This document shows, in pieces, positions 32,851 to 43,383 of a stretch of DNA of 64,000 bases. The DNA lies in assembly GCA_963513935.1 (NCBI GenBank), contig OY740768.1:46781142-46845141 (forward strand). Reading direction: 5' to 3'. The notes beneath the pieces were generated by a model, which saw nothing but the letters and a program-made list of their open reading frames with translations, was not told where the DNA came from and searched no databases. The position numbers and the translations under genes are program-made. The DNA is from Aphrophora alni (lineage: Eukaryota; Arthropoda; Insecta; Hemiptera; Aphrophoridae). The stretch's first letter is position 1; every line of letters begins with the position of its first letter.

Positions 32851-33545
32851 AATAAAACAATCTGTGGATTCTTTGAGTTTTTGAACAATTTAGGATGACA
32901 ACTAATTTGTCGGAAACATCATTTAGTTAGTTGTAAATAATTTAGTAATTGTCGTGGAATTAAATGAGCGTTTCCTTTACTTAATGAGCCAATCGTAGTT
33001 TGAGTTTGAACATATAGTTTTATAATAATAAGCGTTGAACTCTTGTTGATTGTGTCTAAGGAAATCACATGTAGACACTCTTACAACAAGTCATTTTACA
33101 GCCTTTGAAGGCTGTTTGTTTCCTCCTGTTTCCTATTTAATGGGTTAAATACTTGTATGTGAAAATTAAAGTTGATTTAAGCTTAATTTATAGTTGTTGT
33201 AATGTTATTTTAATTATGTTATTACTTTTTACACCATTTGCTAGGGAATTTAGCGGAGTTAATTTTGAACTTGGAGACAATTTATAGGAGCTGCTATAAG
33301 AAATGTTAAGTGACGAAGTTTATTCATTATACACAATTAACAGATTGATTATTCAAACACTGTGTACATTGAGTTAACTATTCAGACACTAATTACTAGG
33401 CCTTACTCTCTGGTATGTCGTATTATCTTGTAATTTTAGGCCTAATTATATCAGCTGTGTTCGAAATGATTTGTTTGACATTGAAAACTGTTTGCACATT
33501 TAACAGCTGAGATTGTTACAAGGATCATCTGAAAGGGTTTTGGAT
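32851..33545. other. AT-rich DNA, nothing recognised
   Basis: No coding or structural feature recognised. Confidence 0.45.
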
Positions 33546-33549
33546 ATTA

Positions 33550-34005
33550 TGCAAGGTTGTGAGTGTATTTCGTAGAAATGTACGTGTAAATTGCAAGATT
33601 AGGCTACGTGTGTATTCTGCAATATTGTCATTTTATTTTACAAAGTTTAATTGAATCTCCAAAGATGTGGTTTTATTCTACAAGGGTAGAGGGTGTATCC
33701 TATAAGAATGTTGGTTTATTTATGAAGATCTTGTGTAAATAATACAAAATGGTGGTTGTAGTTTGTAAAGTTTGTAGGTGTATTTTGTAAAGTTGGTAGT
33801 GAATATGACAAGTTATCGTTGTGGGTGAGTTATGTAAGATAATCGATGTACTCGTACTTTCCAAGGTTGGCAGTGTAATTTGCATGTTTATAAATGTATT
33901 TTGTAAGCTTACATTTACAGATTACAAGTTTGTAAAATTTTGCAAGTGCATTTGTGAAGGTTGTAAGTATTTTGTGAGGTGTGGGTGTATATTGAAAAGA
34001 TATTG
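33550..34005 (+). repeat. Degenerate minisatellite, period about 25-30 bp
   Basis: A motif like AAGGTTGTGAGTGTATTTTG (T/C)A recurs with drift, e.g. near 33554, 33753, 33783, 33864 and 33957. The array is strongly T/G-biased on the plus strand. Unit boundaries are blurred by indels. Confidence 0.5.
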
Positions 34006-34555
34006 TACCTATAATTTGTTTTACATATAAGGGGGACTGTTTTAATTTTATAACATCAAATTAGATTCATATTTTACAGAAGTAACAGAAATCGATAGCT
34101 ATAACGTTAGAATTTTCTGAAATTGTTATTAATTTTTTGTAATGCACGCAGTTGTTAAAATTATATCAATAAATTATAAACAGAATTAGTATTTAGAAGC
34201 ATTTCACATCAGAAAATAAGTTATCGGTAAAGTTATTTTAATTTAAGAAATATAATCACTCTCAATTATAACCATACATTGGCTTAAAAAAGATATTTGT
34301 ATAAACGTAAGTGGTAAGTGAATTAAAATCATCATAATTATAATTTTTCTCTTAAATGGAAATGTTACAAGAAAACTGACGAATAAAATCTTGAATCATT
34401 TAAGCTTAGATCTATTAGACTTTTGTGCTTGAACAGTGGACAAGAGTTTCCCTTCTATCACAATTATCTTAATTTTTCGGTCCAACATAGTACCTTTTCT
34501 TTTGATTTTACATCAGATTTGTTTACCTTTAAAATATTTGCTTATTTTATTACTG
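34006..34555. other. AT-rich DNA, nothing recognised
   Basis: No gene recognised; it precedes the first copy of the tandem duplication. Confidence 0.4.
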
Positions 34556-34559
34556 TTTA

Positions 34560-35130
34560 TTTCTTGGTTTTTAGTGTGTTCTCTTTCAAATCCTTCCATA
34601 TCCTTCTCTTTAATTACATCAGTTATTCCGACAGTCCAGAATACTTTTAAAATTTATCTTAGGCAATGGTCCATTATCATCTTTACAAGATACATTGGCA
34701 TTTCCCTCTTATCATGTCTTGTTTGATAAATTACTTTTCATCAAGGGAACTCAATTGGAATCGGAAAGTAATTAATTAATTTATTGAGGAACTGAGAAAA
34801 CTTTTAAATAAAAACGTAAAGTCTGTAGACTTTATTAGGACAGGAAAAGAAGAATCCTTCAAAAATATTTTATTGTGAACTCTGTCTTAGAGTTTATAAA
34901 AATTTAACATAATTTTCTTTCTTGTTCAATGCATTGTCATTGAAATGTATTGTAAATACAAGAATTTATTTCTGTTAAATAATTAAGAATACAGAGAATA
35001 CAACCTAAAAAAAATAATACTCTTTCAATAACTATTAAATAATTATTATACATTTAATTGAATGGCGTCAGAGTGTTTTGTATTTTTATTTTTTCAGGAT
35101 TCTAAATATCATAATATTTATATTTTAAAT
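34560..35130 (+). repeat. Old tandem duplication, copy A
   Basis: Aligns with 35300-35930 at an offset of about 750-775 bases. Shared blocks: 'gtgtgttctcttt.aa...ccatatc.ttctcttt', 'ggaaa.gaagaatcctt', 'tgaactctgtct', 'ttcaatg.attgt' and 'attaaataatta.gaatacagag'. Divergence is high, so the event is old. The frames in it are not conserved. Confidence 0.65.
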
Positions 35131-35299
35131 AACAGTTTTGGAAACATTATTTTTGGAGTATGAAGTTATTAGTTCCCGCATGTTTTAAACAGTGATTCAG
35201 CAGCAGAAACATAGGTGAAAGCAGAAAGTAATGTTGATTTTCAGTTACTGTAGTCTTTTCTCTCAAAATCAAAATCAAAGTGATCTTGGGATTTCTACT

Positions 35300-35930
35300 A
35301 ATTTCCTAATATTTAGTGTGTTTTCTTTTAACTACATCCATATCGTTCTCTTTCTTTGCATCAGTTAGTTATTCTGACAGTTAAGATTAATTAATTTTAA
35401 TTTTAATAAAATTCATCATCACTTTTACAACAAATATGGGTATTTTCTTCTTATACTGTCTAATAAGTTTGTAATAGACGTGGGTGAAATTCTTTTTAAG
35501 CAAGCACGAAATTGATAACGGAAACTAATTAATTTTCTTTGAATTCAGTCAGAAATCGAGAAAATGTTTAATTAAAAACACGAAGTTTGAATTCTCGTGA
35601 TGGAATTTATTGAGGATAGGGAAAGAAGAATCTTTGAGATATATTTTCTCGTGAACTCTGACTTCCAGTTTTCAGAAGTCATAATACTATTTCCTTCCCT
35701 ATTCAATGTACAGCTATTGTTAAATAGATTATTAATTCGGGATAAATAATGTCTATTAAATAATTATGAATATAGAGTCTAGCTTAAAAGAATATAAAAA
35801 TCCTTCAGTAACCATTAGGTGATAAAAACTATAATTATTATAAATGTAATTGTATGACTTCAGAGTGATGCTGTATTTTAATTCTAAATTAATAATTTAG
35901 TAATTGAATTATTCTTTCATTTTCAAGCAT
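35300..35930 (+). repeat. Old tandem duplication, copy B
   Basis: Second copy, see 34560-35130. The spacer 35130-35280 ('taacagttttggaaacatta', 'atgaagttatta', 'gttttaaacagtgatt') recurs at 37345-37510, suggesting a third partial unit that was separated by the SINE-bearing stretch. Confidence 0.65.
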
Positions 35931-36725
35931 TGTTAATATTTATTGTTCCAATGATAAATATCTTTCAGCAGTTAAATACATATAAAAAATAAACCTACAT
36001 AGAATGAAATTGGAGTTATCAATAATTTAATTAACATAATTAAAATATAACTATTCGACCATTACAGGGAAATATGAATAATAGCCCGGTGTTGAAAATG
36101 GATTCAAATGCTGTTTATTTATAAGAAAACATGGTCTCCAGTAGTTTTTATTCTGTCCAAGTCATACTACATTAAAAAAATTGCTCCGCTAGCTTTTACG
36201 AAATTGCCCTAACGAATCTGGTACATCAATATATAAAATATGTAATTTACATCAATGTCTTGGTGATTATAAAATAACATAGCCTCCACTGGGTACGTTA
36301 CTCGGCTCGCAGAATTTGGTGTTTGTGTAATTATAAAACAATAAAACTACAATTAAATTTTACATTTTGTTATTAAGATATAGTTATTAATTATAAGTTA
36401 TTACATTCATATTTTGTTTCAATTTTAAGCTGTGCTTTGTTTTTAAGTCTGTAAATATACATTTTAAAAACAATTTTGTCAACTCCTATCGCTTTAATGT
36501 GTCGTGAAAATTACAGAAATGAAATAATCATAATATTGATATGATAACAAAATATAAAAAACATCTGCCTGCCGATTTTAAGGAAGAGTAATAGTTAAGT
36601 TGATTAAAAGTTCAACACAATCATAGATTTCTTTATGATAAAACTACTCAAATCCAATCAAATATCTTTTAATTTAATTTAAAGATAATATTTTAATCTT
36701 AAATTCCCATTGACCTTCATGTTAA
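35931..36725. other. AT-rich DNA, nothing recognised
   Basis: No coding potential or RNA gene recognised. Confidence 0.4.
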
Positions 36726-36726
36726 C

Positions 36727-36897
36727 AATTGATTTTTCCGCTTATACGTTTTTACTAGCAAGTATTGAAAATATATTTTAAATAATATTTCAAGTGAAAA
36801 ATATACGACCTAGACTGGGAATCGAATCCAGGATGTTTGGCTTTACGCGCCAGTGCTCTACCAACTGAGCTATCCTAGTCGCTTCCCAGCACAGGGC
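36727..36897 (-). mobile_element. tRNA-derived SINE, minus-strand copy
   Basis: The minus strand reads CCCTGTGCTGGGAAGCGACT then AGGATAGCTCAGTTGGTAGAGC (Pol III A box) and, about 40 bases on, GGATTCGATTCCCAGTC (B box). A non-tRNA tail follows: 'gtatatttttcacttgaaatatt...caatacttgctagtaaaaacgta'. The anticodon arm (CTGGCGCGTAAAGCCAA) does not put T at the position before a normal anticodon, and the acceptor arms do not pair well, so this is a SINE head, not a working tRNA gene. Confidence 0.8.
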
Positions 36898-37015
36898 GTA
36901 AAGCCAAAGATCCTGGATTCGATTCCCAGTCTAGGTAGTATATTTTTCACTTGAAATATTATTGTATTTTCAATACTTGCTAGTAAAAACGTACAAGCGG
37001 AAAAATCAATAAATA
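36893..37015 (+). mobile_element. tRNA-derived SINE, partial plus-strand copy abutting the minus copy
   Basis: It starts within the anticodon arm (GCGTAAAGCCAAAGATCCTGG), keeps the B box and carries the same tail. Together with the minus copy it makes a head-to-head palindrome whose outer ends match (ATTGATTTTTCCGCTT against AAGCGGAAAAATCAAT). Confidence 0.8.
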
Positions 37016-37129
37016 CATACGTAAGGGCTGAAAAGTGAGTAAAAATTAATTTCAATGTCGCATATACGAGATAATTAGTTTATAAACTCAAAATTGCAGC
37101 AATTAAACGTAAAGTCAAGTGAGAAGTCT

Positions 37130-37255
37130 ACACCCTGTGCTGGTAAGCGAGTAGGATAGCTCAGTTGGTAGAGTACTGGCGCGTAAAGCCAATGATCCCG
37201 GGTTCGATTCCCAGTTTAGGTTGTATATTTTTCACTTGAAATATTATTGTATTAA
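37130..37255 (+). mobile_element. tRNA-derived SINE, full-length-like plus copy
   Basis: It has CCCTGTGCTGGTAAGCGAGT, A box TAGCTCAGTTGGTAGAGTAC, B box GGGTTCGATTCCCAG and the shared tail 'gtatatttttcacttgaaatattattgtatt'. It differs from the other copies at several positions, so it is an independent insertion. Confidence 0.8.
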
Positions 37256-37589
37256 AAATTGACTCATTCAGTTGGAAATAAGCAATAATAGTTTACAATA
37301 GAAAACAACGTTTTAAGGGATTTTAAACTACGTTATACAAAAATTATTTTTTAAATAACAGTTTGGGAAGTATAAATTTTGGGCTATGAAGTTATGTTTC
37401 ATTGTTTTAAACAGTGATTTCAAACAATGAGGGGGTATAACGTGTAGCGTAGCTTAATGGTGATGTGTGGTTACTTTTCTCTCAGAACAAGCATAGGTTC
37501 ATAATCAATATTGCTGAACTTTGGTAATATTACGAAGTTATAGAATAAGTTTGGCAATCGGTAAACGGCGACTTCTGTTTTTTGACTGC

Positions 37590-37960
37590 TTTTCACATTA
37601 ACGTGATTTTCAACATCCCGTGTCTCCTTCGTTGTTTGCATTGTTGTTTGTAGTTATGCACGATAGCGGCCACAACAAATAAGATAAGAAAAATAGAACC
37701 TTATTGAAGTTCAGACATCGAATTGAAATGTTCACAATAGTGGCCATTTTAAACAGTTTTTGTTCATAAATCTATTCAACTTATTACACACTGAATTAGA
37801 TAAACAAATTCAGATTCCAATTATGCGAGTAGTGGTACCAATCCAACATCTCTATGGTGAAAATAAATAGCCAAGTTATTGTTAAAATGTAATTTCGAAA
37901 TCCGACTTTCAAAGAAAAAGTGATATTCGTATATTTACGAGAATCGGCTGGACGGAGTGA
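37590..37960 (-). repeat. Dispersed repeat family R2, copy 4
   Basis: Its reverse complement contains 'ctgtttaaaatggccac.attgtgaacatttcaattcgatg', 'ttcaataaggttctat' and 'ggccgctatcgtgcat', matching 32570-32730. On the low-identity side it extends into 'gtggtaccaatccaacatctct', shared with 57480-57500. Confidence 0.65.
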
Positions 37961-40220
37961 GTGGAGGCACATCTACAAAGTCTGGCCAGTCAATAAATTA
38001 GTCTATGTACTAGAACTCAAGAAACTAACTTGTGGGTATTACATTTATGGTCGTAAGATGGAGCTGGGTATGTAGTATTTTGGTGTTCATCAATTTGTTT
38101 TTAAATAATCGCGTATTTAAGTTTATATAGTTGTCCATAAACGAGCTTTATATTGTTTTGAATGTATCTACATTGGCGTCATCAGCCTTTAAAGTACACG
38201 ATTTTGTTTATTGTGATTTAAAGCAAATCACTTTGTTTTTAGTCAATTACGGATTGTTTTAAATCAGTGATATCTTATTAGCCTCCCCAGGAAGAAATAG
38301 ATAAAAACACGGTTTTTTGTTTAATTAATTGTTGTTGGCATTTGGTTTAAAAAAAAATATATTGGTAATATTGTGTTCTAAGCGTCGAACATTGAAAAAT
38401 TTCACACTTAAATCTGAGAACCCCTTACGAGCACATTATAGTGATTACGGGTAGATCAATCTTGAGTGACTTTAGCTGTATCTACACCTTTTTTTATTTC
38501 GTTTTGGGTTAAATGAAATAAAAAAACCACTTTCCTATAAAGTCTCTCTTAACTAACTTTTTTTCTCTTCCAACCTTGATACTATTAAAGCTTTTCGTCT
38601 TGAAAAAACGACAAAGTGACAACAGATTAAGGTTTCATTCGTGTTTGTACTTATAGTACACTTTATATGCATAACTACTAGTAACTGCAATAAGAAATTA
38701 ATTTATATATTTCGATAAAAGTGTATGCAAATATAATGAAAATTCGTTCTAACAAGGTCGCTTCATGGAATCGATCTGTTTTGTGGATTGGCTAACTTTG
38801 AATGACTTTAAATATATATTTAACTGTCTACAAGCGTAACTCAATAAAGTTAAAATAAATAATACAATTTAAGTTAAAAATACATTATTTAACTACCTGT
38901 TCTAAGACAACTTTCCTTTTTTACCAATTCCAATAAGAAAATAATTACTTTTTGATATTTTTATTAAAACAATTTTAAAGAATATTCTAAAATAAAAGGA
39001 ACAAGAAAATTTGTATCCTAAACCCAAGTACACTAATTTCTTGAATATTCAAACAACACTTTCAAAAATGTGGGACTTAAAAAACTTTTAAATAAAATGT
39101 AGGTCTATATATTTTAATGGTAATATAATAATGATATAAACTCAACCAAAGGAAATTTTTCATCCTTTAACTAATTATAAATCAATCAAACTATAATATG
39201 TTCTTATTAAGTTCTTTAATTTTTTTTTCATCCATTTTTGAAAAAAAATCGTCTATTTAACAGATATAGCATTACGAAATTTATTTTTTAGAAATTTTTA
39301 ATTTTATAAGGATTTTTTATTTCTAAATCTTTTATGTTTTATAATTTTTTAATCTCTAATCTTTCAATACCATTAATTTCAGTATCCATTTTAAATTTTA
39401 TTTATAAAAAAAAAATAACAATACACAAAGAAATATTTAACATTACAATGAATGGAGTATGCAGTTAGGTCACAGAGAATAACCAATGCATTGCAAATAG
39501 GCTTACTGCGTGGCTATCAGATGTTTACAATAGTTAAGTAGACAATTAATTGTCTTTATGTACTATTATTTAGTTAAGATTTGCAGAGAGTTACGTTTCA
39601 ACTACCTTTTAGATTATATATTTATCCAGCTTTTTGCATTCTTAAACGTACGTTTTTTTACTTCTTACACATTTATTTTCAACTAATATCTTTAACTTAC
39701 TTATTACTATTAAATCGAGGTCGAAAAATGAATCTCGTTACAAACATATATTATTCAATTACAGAGATATTAGGAAATAAAATTAAACCAACCAACGAAA
39801 GATTTAAATTATAGATACTTAAAGAAAATATAAACAATGACAATCTTATTACAAATACTGTAGATATAATTTATACAAACAGATTTAGTTAAAATGCAAT
39901 AGGTCCAATGGGTTACAGATTAATAATTATTTTTCAAATTTTTGTTTTCAAATTGGAATACCAGACCTATTTATAAATTAATTTATTGTAAATAAAAATA
40001 ATTAAATTTTTATAGTCTGTTAGATTTTCGGAAAATATACCCCTTTGTGATCTTGAAATTGAAAGCGAGTAGCCTATAATGTTGAAAATGTCAAATTAGC
40101 TAAAGCAGAGAGGGGCAAATTGATCAGAGTATTGATTAAGAAAGACACAAATTAATTTTTATATACGTATATTATTTATGCTAAAGACCGTAGGTGCTTG
40201 GTGGTATTCTACTTTAATAG
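37961..40220. other. Intergenic AT-rich DNA, no gene recognised
   Basis: A long AT-rich interval with chance frames under 80 codons, none with recognisable protein features. Confidence 0.5.
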
Positions 40221-40292
40221 TTAAAACAAACACTTTTTAGTATAAATCATAACTTATAAGTTGTGGTTTATACTAAAAAGTGTTTGTTTTAA
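40221..40292. other. 72-bp near-perfect palindrome
   Basis: TTAAAACAAACACTTTTTAG and onward to 40256 is followed directly by its reverse complement at 40257-40292. Only two positions differ, both allowing G-U pairs in RNA. There is no spacer. A transcript of either strand would fold into a 36-pair hairpin. Confidence 0.85.
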
Positions 40293-40778
40293 TTATATAT
40301 GTATATGTTGCGTTCATAAAGAATACATTACAAAACTCTATGCTGTTAAGATATCCAATTTGAATTAGTTTGAGCAATTACAATTTTTATACATTTTCCT
40401 TAAAATTACACTCTGTTTTCTTATAAGTTCCTTAACAAATCCAATCTAGTTAACGAGTTGATTTACACAAATTACACAAACTCTTGTCAGGCCTGTACAA
40501 ATAATTAAATAATATTTGTTAATTTTTCATTATCTTCTTGTATTTAACAATTTTAATCTTACTTTGACGCAATGCTGTATTAGTATTGTATAAGCATATA
40601 AAACTGATATTGTTATTGATATTTTAATTGTCCTCGTTAAATATTTTATCACTCACGTAATGTGATATTTACTTCTGTTAGTAAGTTAATCTGAAACACA
40701 TTTATCATTCTAATTTCATTTAACGGATTAATAAATGTCAATATATAAGTATTGAGTATTGTTTAAATCAGTTACATA

Positions 40779-42535
40779 TTACACATTAGAGAGTTTGTTT
40801 AATGTTTCGTTAATGGATAATTAAGTAGAATGGAACTATTTTCTAATATTGTAACTATTCTACTAACAATTCTCTCACCTGATATCCATTCTAAAGGGAG
40901 GTGAGTTAGTAAATTTATCATCTATTTTATTTATTCATTGTTTTATTTTACATTTAGATACAATTTAGTTTTGTTACATTTATACGTTTTCAGTAGCTTT
41001 ACTAAATAAGACAGAGTAGGAGTCTTTTATACTTTTACTTACGTGTATTTTTTCCACTTGAAAATAATTTATTTTGTTTGCTTGTTGACTAATTATTTAA
41101 CAGTTCGAAGAAGGCTCGTCAAGAACACAATTTGAATATCCTGAAAAAGTTTCTATCCATTCCTTTGAGCTCAACAGACAAAGAATAAAGACTTACAAAC
41201 ATTACAACTGTTGAAGATCTGCAAGGAATCGACGAAATTTGTAAATAAGATATTTGGTAGTTATGCTGTGATGTATGTTGATTTTAAGATTAACCGTCCT
41301 GTACAATATTACAACGATGCAGTCAAATTATGACTGTAAAGGTCCAAAAAATGTAGAAAAAAGATTAATATTTAGTTAGCAGTGATCACCTTGTCGGCAA
41401 AGAGAAGAGGTTAGTTAAAGTGTAAAGGGTAAATCTTATTAAATACACTTGGACTTATTATTTCAACATGAAGTTTTTCATCTCAAATTCTCTCTCTATA
41501 TCCTTGTTTGATATTTTATACATATTGTTTTCTTGTCATTAAATGAAAGATATCCCATTTGAAATAAGTGTGATAAAAAGAGATCTAATATATTTTGATC
41601 TTCTAATGATTTTGTTGTACTTACCAACAAGTGGCGTAGTTTAGAAATATCATTAACAGTAATATCTGTAACTCTATTTCTACACATTCACATCCCATCA
41701 ATTATCTGATCTTGTTTTCAATTGGATTACACCTGAAAATTTCCTCCAGATGATCAAATCTCCCAATTTTTCTTCAAAAAGTTTCTTGTAAAGTTTGTAG
41801 TCTTTATTCTTTGTCTGTTGACTTCAAAGGAATGGATAGAAACGTTTTCAGCATATTCAGATTGTGTTCTTGCCAAACCTTCTTCTAGCTGTTGTTAGTA
41901 TGTATTCCAGCCCGTCGAATACATGTTACATTAATAAAGTCTCGTCCACAATGTAAATACGTTGGCAACTGTCAGGAAATTAAATTTGGTTGTAAAATAT
42001 GTGCTATGTGAACCCTAAAATAGGAACAAAAAATAAAAATAAATTATTCGAAAAAAAGAAGTTTATTTTAAATCTATAAAAACTACAATAGCAGCATGGT
42101 CTTACTACACAAATAAATGTTTAGCTGATTCGTTACCGAAATTTCAGTTATTTTAAACTTCAAATAAATTACTTATACAGCTGAAAGTTAATAAGGCTTG
42201 ATAAAGATAGTTATCTAAAAGGCAAACCAAACAAATTATTTTCATGAGCAAAAATCACACGGAAGTAATTGTACAATAAGGGTCTCCTACAGACCTACGT
42301 TTTTCTTTAGTACAGCTAGTGAAAACGTGTAAATGCAACAAATCTAAAGTATTTATAAGTGTAAAATAAAACAATAAATAAATAACATAGATGATAAATT
42401 TACTAACTCACCTCTCCTTTATATCGGAAACCACCTGACAGAATTAATTGTTAATATCACAGTTATAATAATATTAATCAATAGTTCCATTCTACTTGTT
42501 ATCCTATAACGAAACTTTAACTAACTCTCTAATGA
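40779..42535. repeat. Large imperfect inverted repeat (arms ~440 and ~750 bp)
   Basis: Left-arm blocks 'attagagagtttgtttaatgtttcg', 'taagtagaatggaactatt', 'gaggtgagttagtaaatttatcatcta' and 'caagaacacaatttgaatat..tgaaaa.gtttctatccattcctttga..tcaacagacaaagaataaagact' (40780-41200) recur as reverse complements, in mirrored order, at 42535 to 41785. The right arm has about 300 extra bases between the last two blocks. The ~570-base centre is unique. It may be a foldback element or a long-TIR transposon; no transposase was recognised. A 63-codon minus frame at 41496-41687 in the centre resembles nothing known to me. Confidence 0.7.
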
Positions 42536-43383
42536 AAGAAAATTCCCCAAAACTACAATAAAACACTAACACCACAAAGACTGTAAAGTTATGTTTATTC
42601 TACTTTATGTACATTACATTTTGATAGCAGTGCTATTGAAATGTACATAAGGTAGACATAACTAGACAGTCACGTAAGAAACCTTTTAGCCAATCCATTA
42701 AATCTCCTCTATTTTTTAGATTGACAATGACACATTTATAAAGATAAAACACTAAAGGGTTTCTTTTTACAAAATATCCGTTAAGTTTATTCTTTGACTT
42801 AGAAAAAAATGAAATCGAAATTCAATCTAGCTTGTTTCATTTTTCTAAAAGAAATAGATAAATTCTAGTTTTTTTTTTTTTTTTTTAATTCTGAGTTGAA
42901 AATTGACATTAATACCAACACTCAAGTCTAATATTATTCTTTTAGACAATTATCTAATATAACGGAGATAGCGCAGAGCCGTTAATGCTTGCAAACATTA
43001 TTAAAATTTGGGAACTACTGCACGTTTTAGTTCGAATTAGAGTTTAAATCGTATCCTATACCAATTTTGTCACTCAACAAATATATCTTGTCGCTGAAAC
43101 TAAAATTTTAAGCAAATGTGCTAAATATGTCGAACAATCTTGAATTCCTATTTTTCAACTGTCAAAAATGGTTGTTACTCGGGAACCATTACACAGATTA
43201 TAAATAGAATTTCAGTTTAAATTAGTGCTCAAATCATAAACTAATTTCGACACTGACAAAATACCCGCTGTACAGTAGTTGACAATTTTAAGAACGCGTA
43301 ACGTAACTTATGTTAACAATTCTAACATTCTATTTTACATTCCATACTAAGGCAGAATTTATTTATCAAAGAGTGAAAATAAA
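42536..43383. other. AT-rich DNA, nothing recognised
   Basis: An 18-base T run lies near 42869. No gene or repeat unit recognised before the satellite begins. Confidence 0.45.

Noticed and set aside
34423..34726. Overlapping hydrophobic plus-strand frames as membrane proteins
   Set aside because: Phe/Ile/Leu-rich translation is expected from T-rich non-coding DNA, and the duplicated copy at 35300 does not keep the frame.
36835..37225. Functional tRNA genes
   Set aside because: A and B boxes are good, but acceptor arms do not pair, the anticodon loop lacks the usual T before a plausible anticodon, and a shared non-tRNA tail follows each copy. These are SINE heads.
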